DNA of 10,379 nucleotides from Polynucleobacter sp. UBA962 (lineage in GTDB: Bacteria > Pseudomonadota > Gammaproteobacteria > Burkholderiales > Burkholderiaceae). The notes under the pieces were generated by a model. The model saw only the letters and a list, made by a program, of their open reading frames with translations, was not told the DNA's origin and searched no databases. The position numbers and the translations under genes were made by a program. The stretch lies in assembly GCA_002292975.1 (NCBI GenBank), contig DBCI01000109.1:3294-13672 (forward strand), read 5' to 3'. This document shows, one piece after another, positions 6,856-10,379 of this stretch. How positions within the stretch are numbered: the first letter of the stretch is position 1; each line of letters begins with the position of its first letter.

Positions 6856-7500
6856 TTGGATTTCGCTTACCTCATCGATTTATTTCTTAATCTAGATAAA
6901 AATTTAGCGCTGATTGCTAATGAATGGGGTACGTGGATCTACGTTTTACTCTTTGCCATTATTTTTATTGAAACGGGCTTGGTGGTCATGCCCTTTTTGC
7001 CAGGTGACTCCCTACTGTTTGTAGCGGGCGCACTTACAGCAGTTGGTGAACTGAATTTACCCCTCTTAATGTTCCTCTTAACGAGTGCAGCGATTCTTGG
7101 GGATGCGGTCAACTATTCCGTTGGGCGCTATGTCGGTAATAAAGTTTTTTCTTGGGAAAACTCGCGTTGGTTTAATAAAAAGGCGTTTGACCAAGCTCAC
7201 GCCTTCTATGAGAAACATGGTCCAATTACCATTGTGATTGGGCGCTTTCTTCCTTTTATTCGCACCTTTGCGCCCTTTGTTGCTGGTGTTGCCCAAATGC
7301 GCTACCCAGTCTTTGTTTTCTACAACATCATTGGCGGCATCATTTGGGTTTGCAGCCTAACTGCCTTAGGCTACATGATTGGTGATCATCCTTGGGTTAA
7401 AAGTAATTTTTCTTTAGTCGCGCTAGCAATGATCATCATTCCGGGTCTTCCCGCGCTATGGATTTTCTTAAAAGAATTACTGGCGCGGTTTCGCAAGTAA
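6856..7500 (+). CDS. DedA family (VTT-domain) membrane protein
   Basis: A 214-residue inner-membrane protein of the DedA family, associated with lipid scrambling, envelope homeostasis and proton-dependent transport. Typical blocks are present: FIETGLVVMPFLPGDSLLF at 37-55, GDAVNYSVGRYVG at 82-94, FYEKHGPITIVIGRFLPFIR at 117-136 and FAPFVAG at 138-144. The frame is open from a TTG at 6778, but the TTG at 6856 (AGAAAG six bases upstream) gives the usual length and start, MDFAYLIDLF. It also puts the charged residues at E39, D51, R130 and R136, exactly the numbering I recall for residues essential in E. coli YqjA/YghB. A TACAAT at 6825-6830 could be the -10 box, without a good -35. The oxidoreductase gene follows 16 bp later. 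Confidence 0.9.
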   Translation: MDFAYLIDLFLNLDKNLALIANEWGTWIYVLLFAIIFIETGLVVMPFLPGDSLLFVAGALTAVGELNLPLLMFLLTSAAILGDAVNYSVGRYVGNKVFSWENSRWFNKKAFDQAHAFYEKHGPITIVIGRFLPFIRTFAPFVAGVAQMRYPVFVFYNIIGGIIWVCSLTALGYMIGDHPWVKSNFSLVALAMIIIPGLPALWIFLKELLARFRK

Positions 7501-7516
7501 GCCCCACACCTATCAT

Positions 7517-8701
7517 ATGAACACTATTGATCACCAAAACAAACCGATTGTCATGATTGGCAGCGGCCTAGCAGCCTATACCCTCATCCGGGAATACCGC
7601 AAACTGAATACCGAACAGGCAATTACTGTCGTGACTCAAGAGAGCGGGGATTTTTATTCAAAGCCTATGCTATCCACTGCTTTTGCTTCTAAAAAAGATG
7701 TTCAGCAACTAATCTCCACAAGCGCAGCAAAGATGATGGAGCAACTCAATATCCAGATTCATTCTTATAGCAATGTGTCTGCGATTGATCCTAGTAATCA
7801 CTCTCTTTTGTTGCAGAGTCCTGATAATAAAGAACATGTCTTACAGTATTCAAAGTTGGTCTTGGCCTTAGGTGCTGATCAAATACGCTTAGATATTGCT
7901 GGCGATGCGACTGATCAGATGTTAACGGTCAATGACCTTCAGGATTACGCCGACTTTAGAGAGCGTATTACCAATATAAAAAGTGTTCTTATTCTTGGGG
8001 CTGGCTTAATCGGCTGCGAGTTTGCGAATGATCTCAGTCTGGGGGGATACCATGTGGAGGTAGTCGACTTAGCCGATCAAGTTCTAGGGCGCCTACTACC
8101 AAAAGAGATTGCTATTGAGCTCCAATCAAAGCTATCTGATTTAGGTGTGGTGTGGCATCTTGGTACTAGTGCAAAGACGTTTTCAAGAGCAGGAGATGGA
8201 TTTGAAATCGGCCTTGCTAATGGGGATGTTTTACATGCAGATTGTGTACTTTCTGCAATTGGTTTGCGCCCCTGTACCAACTTAGCCAAACTTGCTAATA
8301 TCAAGACCAATCGTGGCATTGTGGTTAATCGTCAATTGGAAACAAGCATCCAAGGAATTTATAGTCTCGGCGATTGCGCAGAAGTAGAAGGCCATGTCTT
8401 GCCTTACGTGATGCCCATTATGCAGGCTGCGCGTACGCTGGCAAGTATTTTGGCTGGTCACGATAGTGTCCTGACCTACCCCGCTATGCCAGTGATGATT
8501 AAGACTCCAGCTTTACCTCTGGTGGTATCTCCGCCTGCATCTGGTAGCGAGGGCTCATGGACGATTAAATCCGTAGAGAATGGCATTGAGGGTTTGTTTT
8601 ATGGCCCTCAATCGCAATTACTGGGTTTTGCGTTAGCAGGTTCAGCAACTGCGCAACGCGCCTCCCTAACCAAACTATTGCCCAATATTTTGGGCGAGTA
8701 A
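7517..8701 (+). CDS. Rubredoxin-NAD(P)+ reductase-type FAD oxidoreductase
   Basis: A 394-residue cytoplasmic flavoprotein of the pyridine-nucleotide-disulphide oxidoreductase fold, most like AlkT/RubB rubredoxin reductases that pass electrons from NAD(P)H to rubredoxin. Seen in order: FAD-binding GSGLAA at 15-20; YSKPMLSTAF at 47-56, characteristic of rubredoxin reductases; NAD-binding GAGLIGCEFA at 161-170; the second FAD motif GIYSLGDCAEV at 280-290; and a C-terminal domain with QLLGFALAG at 367-375. No redox CxxC is present, as expected for this class. No ribosome binding site is evident at the ATG, and the gene probably depends on read-through from DedA. No rubredoxin gene lies in the window. 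Other ferredoxin- or thioredoxin-reductase-like partners cannot be excluded. Confidence 0.88.
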   Translation: MNTIDHQNKPIVMIGSGLAAYTLIREYRKLNTEQAITVVTQESGDFYSKPMLSTAFASKKDVQQLISTSAAKMMEQLNIQIHSYSNVSAIDPSNHSLLLQSPDNKEHVLQYSKLVLALGADQIRLDIAGDATDQMLTVNDLQDYADFRERITNIKSVLILGAGLIGCEFANDLSLGGYHVEVVDLADQVLGRLLPKEIAIELQSKLSDLGVVWHLGTSAKTFSRAGDGFEIGLANGDVLHADCVLSAIGLRPCTNLAKLANIKTNRGIVVNRQLETSIQGIYSLGDCAEVEGHVLPYVMPIMQAARTLASILAGHDSVLTYPAMPVMIKTPALPLVVSPPASGSEGSWTIKSVENGIEGLFYGPQSQLLGFALAGSATAQRASLTKLLPNILGE

Positions 8702-8738
8702 GCTTAAGTAATTAGCAACGTACTGAGGAGACCAATCA

Positions 8739-9002
8739 ATGCGCATGATCTTATATCTGATGGTGGCTTTAATACCCATTGCAATCGTGTACTCGCGCTT
8801 TTTAGATGGCAGCAAACTCAAGGATTTTTTTCTAGCTGTGTCCTATCTCAGTGTTATGGCGTGGGCACTGTTTTTTGCTCTCATGCTAGAAATGTTCCTG
8901 CGTATTCCGCTGAAATACTCAGTAGCAATATTAGCGATCGTTTTGGCGTATGTGCACTATAGAACCATTACATACCTTCATAAAAAACGAGAGCAAAATT
9001 AG
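8739..9002 (+). CDS. Small three-helix membrane protein, unknown
   Basis: An 87-residue protein with hydrophobic segments at about 3-19, 28-52 and 57-75 and a basic C-terminal tail (HKKREQN), suggesting the C-terminus is cytoplasmic. I do not recognise the family. A clear GAGGAG lies 8 bases before the ATG, the best ribosome binding site on the plus strand here. The gene follows the rubredoxin-reductase gene by 37 bp and is likely in the same transcript. Its TAG overlaps by 4 bp the TAA of the convergent cysteine-rich gene, so no terminator separates them. Confidence 0.8.
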   Translation: MRMILYLMVALIPIAIVYSRFLDGSKLKDFFLAVSYLSVMAWALFFALMLEMFLRIPLKYSVAILAIVLAYVHYRTITYLHKKREQN

Positions 9003-9184
9003 GTATTATTTGATTTAGGTTCGTCTGTGGTTTTGTTTTGCATCGCCTCATCTTGTGGCCGGTTGAGATCCAAGGGCACATATGCCATCTTCTCACCATC
9101 CCATTTTTGGCCACACCAACATTCTCCTGCATCACTAATGATGCAAACACCTGAACCGCAGCAACGACTATCGGGTTTTTTCAT
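8999..9184 (-). CDS. Cysteine-rich 61-residue protein, unknown function
   Basis: A small soluble protein whose N-terminal 40 residues hold all five cysteines in a CC-x4-C-x7-C-x-C pattern (C8, C9, C14, C22, C24), within RCCGSGVC at 7-14 and CWCGQKWDGEKM at 22-33. The C-terminal 20 residues are polar and probably disordered. The spacing fits a metal or Fe-S site but is not the CxxCG pair of rubredoxin. RCCGSG loosely recalls the CCGSGC motif of oxidoreductase-like N-terminal domains. I believe similar short proteins exist in other Burkholderiales, but I cannot confirm it. AAGGA lies 8 bases before the ATG, and the DUF2452 gene ends 9 bp upstream, so the two form a transcription unit. An overlapping open frame at 8968-9150 on the same strand lacks these features. 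Confidence 0.8.
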   Translation of the reverse strand: MKKPDSRCCGSGVCIISDAGECWCGQKWDGEKMAYVPLDLNRPQDEAMQNKTTDEPKSNNT

Positions 9185-9193
9185 CGTTCGTCC

Positions 9194-9622
9194 TTATTGT
9201 GCTTCTTCCTCAATAATTTCCCACGTGCTATCGCCTAATTTACGAACCGCCTGACAGAAAGACCACCCCAAAGGAATCCCGCAACTCCACTCCTGTGGCG
9301 AATTTTGTACCAGCCGATATTTACCAATTGCTTCATCCTGGTACAGATAGTATTTTTTTCCATACACAGGATTAAACGTAAATTTTGCAGCATGGACCAT
9401 TTCAGTTGCATCTAAACGCGCTTGTAATGCTTTTGCTTGGCGCATGAGTACGGCAGCTTGCTCCATAATGCGATCGTATTCTTGATTGGCATGCGCCCTC
9501 GCAATATTGATTGCCTTATCCTTTTCTTCCTTGATAGGCACTGGTGCAAATTTAGGAGCGCCGACCTCCATCGGATACTCAATAGCATTATGTCTGTCGG
9601 GGTCTTTATCTTCGATTCGCAT
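9194..9622 (-). CDS. DUF2452 domain protein
   Basis: A 142-residue soluble protein matching my recollection of DUF2452. It has an acidic/proline N-terminus, a long charged helix with coiled-coil character (about 30-75, including KDKAINIARAHANQEYDRI at 34-52), then an aromatic-rich beta part with YGKKYYLYQDE at 87-97, WSCGIPLGW at 112-120 and LGDSTWEIIEEE at 129-140. Function is unknown for the family. No clear ribosome binding site precedes the ATG. M17 (GATGGAGG context) is a less likely alternative because residues before it resemble the family N-terminus. A TAGAAT at 9654-9649 could be the -10 box, without a good -35. It is upstream of and probably co-transcribed with the cysteine-rich gene. 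Confidence 0.85.
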   Translation of the reverse strand: MRIEDKDPDRHNAIEYPMEVGAPKFAPVPIKEEKDKAINIARAHANQEYDRIMEQAAVLMRQAKALQARLDATEMVHAAKFTFNPVYGKKYYLYQDEAIGKYRLVQNSPQEWSCGIPLGWSFCQAVRKLGDSTWEIIEEEAQ

Positions 9623-9713
9623 GATTTTGTTGGGGCTTAGATCTGTAAATTCTAGTGCTTAATGCCAAAAATCACAGGGCACCCTTGAATCCTAAGGGCT
9701 TTCTACTTGATTA

Positions 9714-9739
9714 CCTAGATCGTTCATCTAAGGGTTTTT
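9714..9739 (+). terminator. Weak hairpin with T-run, plus-strand orientation
   Basis: CCTAGAT (9714-9720) can pair with ATCTA-A-GG (9726-9733) around a CGTTC loop, with one bulged A, and GTTTTT follows. The stem is AT-rich and would be a poor terminator alone. It may instead be one stem of a structured RNA: a CCCTT/AAGGG hairpin (9682-9698) lies before it and a strong terminator after it. Confidence 0.3.
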
Positions 9740-9815
9740 AATTACTGATAAATCTGTATAGCCATCCTGACGGGGCCACTCTCTAATGGAGTTTGATTTA
9801 TTTCCTTTGAATTTC

Positions 9816-9840
9816 AAGCCCCGCAAGGGGCTTCTTTTTT
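9816..9840 (+). terminator. Intrinsic terminator, plus-strand orientation
   Basis: A perfect 7-bp stem AAGCCCC/GGGGCTT (9816-9822 and 9827-9833) with a GCAA tetraloop is followed by CTTTTTT. The T-run is on the plus strand; read on the minus strand the hairpin is followed by GAAATTC, so it is poorly suited to ending the reductase transcript, whose stop lies 3 bp away. No plus-strand gene ends nearby. The reductase gene may still use it as a 3'-stabilising hairpin. Confidence 0.75.
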
Positions 9841-9842
9841 GC

Positions 9843-10379
9843 CTACTTCTCGACAAAGGCTCTTTCAAAGACATAGTCGCCTAACTCTCCGGAGGAGGGT
9901 GAGACCTTAAAGCCTCGTTCATCTAAAAGCGCGCAGGTCTCCTTAAGCATTGCGGGGCTGCCACAGATCATGGCACGATCGACTGCGGGATCTAAGGGTG
10001 GCAACCCAATATCAGTAAAGAGCTTGCCTGACTCAATTGCAGTGGTAAGTCGACCAGTATGCGAATAAGCCTCACGAGTAACAGTCGGGTAATAAATTAA
10101 CTTCTCTCGCACAAGCTCACCCAAGAACTCATCCTGGGGTAACTCCTTCGTTAAATACTCTTGATAGGCAAGTTCATTGACTACTCGAACACCATGAATG
10201 AGAACAATCTTCTCAAAGCGCTCATACGTATCTGGGTCGCGAATGATGCTCAAAAATGGAGCTAATCCTGTTCCTGTACTAAATAGATATAAATGTTTTC
10301 CAGGATTAAGGTCATCGATCACTAAGGTGCCTACGGATTTCTCGCTCACCAAGATAGAGTCGCCTACCTGAATATGTTG
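9843..10379 (-). CDS. fpr: Ferredoxin-NADP+ reductase, C-terminal part (5' end outside window)
   Basis: The last 178 residues of a bacterial-type FAD-dependent ferredoxin/flavodoxin-NADP+ reductase, which shuttles electrons between NADPH and ferredoxin for Fe-S assembly, biosynthesis and oxidative-stress defence. The family is usually about 250-260 residues, so the FAD-binding barrel is mostly off the right edge. The frame is open to the edge, beginning QHIQVGDSIL; an in-frame TTG at 10352 should not be taken as a start. Visible NADP-domain motifs are STGTGLAPF (34-42 of the visible part), YYPTVTRE, and CGSPAM (129-134). The protein ends in AFVEK, the C-terminus expected of this subclass. The gene is complete at its 3' end (TAG at 9845-9843). 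Confidence 0.93.
   Translation of the reverse strand, partial: QHIQVGDSILVSEKSVGTLVIDDLNPGKHLYLFSTGTGLAPFLSIIRDPDTYERFEKIVLIHGVRVVNELAYQEYLTKELPQDEFLGELVREKLIYYPTVTREAYSHTGRLTTAIESGKLFTDIGLPPLDPAVDRAMICGSPAMLKETCALLDERGFKVSPSSGELGDYVFERAFVEK

Noticed and set aside
8968..9150. Minus-strand 60-codon frame overlapping the cysteine-rich gene
   Set aside because: It is the +1 shadow of the 8999-9184 gene, whose frame has AAGGA and the clustered cysteine motifs.
8999..9184. Cysteine-rich protein as the missing rubredoxin
   Set aside because: Rubredoxins have two CxxCG-type loops about 30 residues apart; this protein has CC-x4-C-x7-C-x-C in one cluster.
9027..9254. Plus-strand open frame of 75 codons
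   Set aside because: It lies opposite the cysteine-rich and DUF2452 genes, has no ribosome binding site and no recognisable protein character; the minus-strand genes explain the sequence better.
9665..9840. 6S RNA, SRP RNA or a known riboswitch in the intergenic region
   Set aside because: The size is about right for 6S RNA, but I could not find its long closing stem and central bubble, nor SRP or fluoride/guanidine riboswitch consensus bases.
9816..9840. Terminator of the ferredoxin-NADP+ reductase gene
   Set aside because: On the minus strand the hairpin is preceded by an A-run and followed by GAAATTC, lacking the required T-run; a stabilising role remains possible.
1..10379. Mobile elements, CRISPR array, toxin-antitoxin or defence system
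   Set aside because: No regularly spaced repeats, transposase or integrase motifs, terminal inverted repeats or paired toxin-antitoxin-like genes were seen; the exonuclease is a standard stand-alone DEDDh protein.

Overview
The window looks like ordinary chromosomal sequence from a betaproteobacterium. The moderate GC content, the gene families and the compact packing best suit a Polynucleobacter-like freshwater Burkholderiales bacterium. This is a judgement from protein style and remembered family members, not from a search. There are no insertion sequences, phage genes, CRISPR arrays, tRNAs or rRNAs. Fourteen protein genes are supported, and two of them (at each edge) are cut by the window.

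Positions 1-4448 (minus strand) hold a run of six genes read leftwards from a good promoter at 4491-4519. In order they are: a cyclic-nucleotide-binding/CBS/DUF294 nucleotidyltransferase-like regulator; a DEDDh 3'-5' exonuclease overlapping it by 11 bp; after a 96-bp gap, a small membrane protein; a TPR protein overlapping that by 10 bp; and, after 61 bp, a small (DUF4212) and a large subunit of an acetate-permease-type sodium:solute symporter. The layout suggests Na+-driven uptake of an organic acid together with a nucleotide-sensing regulator. The substrate cannot be read from the sequence.

Positions 4586-6544 (plus strand, divergent from the regulator) hold a putative Na+/H+ antiporter of the ion-transporter type and a haloacid-dehalogenase-family enzyme. 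The enzyme keeps every catalytic residue of true L-2-haloacid dehalogenases. A small two-helix membrane protein (6541-6783, minus) converges on it, sharing a TTAA stop overlap.

Positions 6856-9002 (plus) hold a DedA-family membrane protein, a rubredoxin-reductase-type FAD/NAD(P)H oxidoreductase and a small three-helix membrane protein. Two small minus-strand genes follow (8999-9622): a cysteine-rich 61-residue protein and a DUF2452 protein, both of unknown function. The right edge (9843-10379, minus) carries the C-terminal two thirds of a ferredoxin-NADP+ reductase.

The 220-bp gap at 9623-9842 contains a textbook intrinsic terminator pointing along the plus strand, although no plus-strand gene lies just upstream. 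It is the best candidate for an unannotated small RNA or a long antisense 3' end. Nothing here amounts to a clearly new multi-gene system. The most interesting leads are the cysteine-rich/DUF2452 pair, the orphan terminator and the regulator-exonuclease-symporter run.
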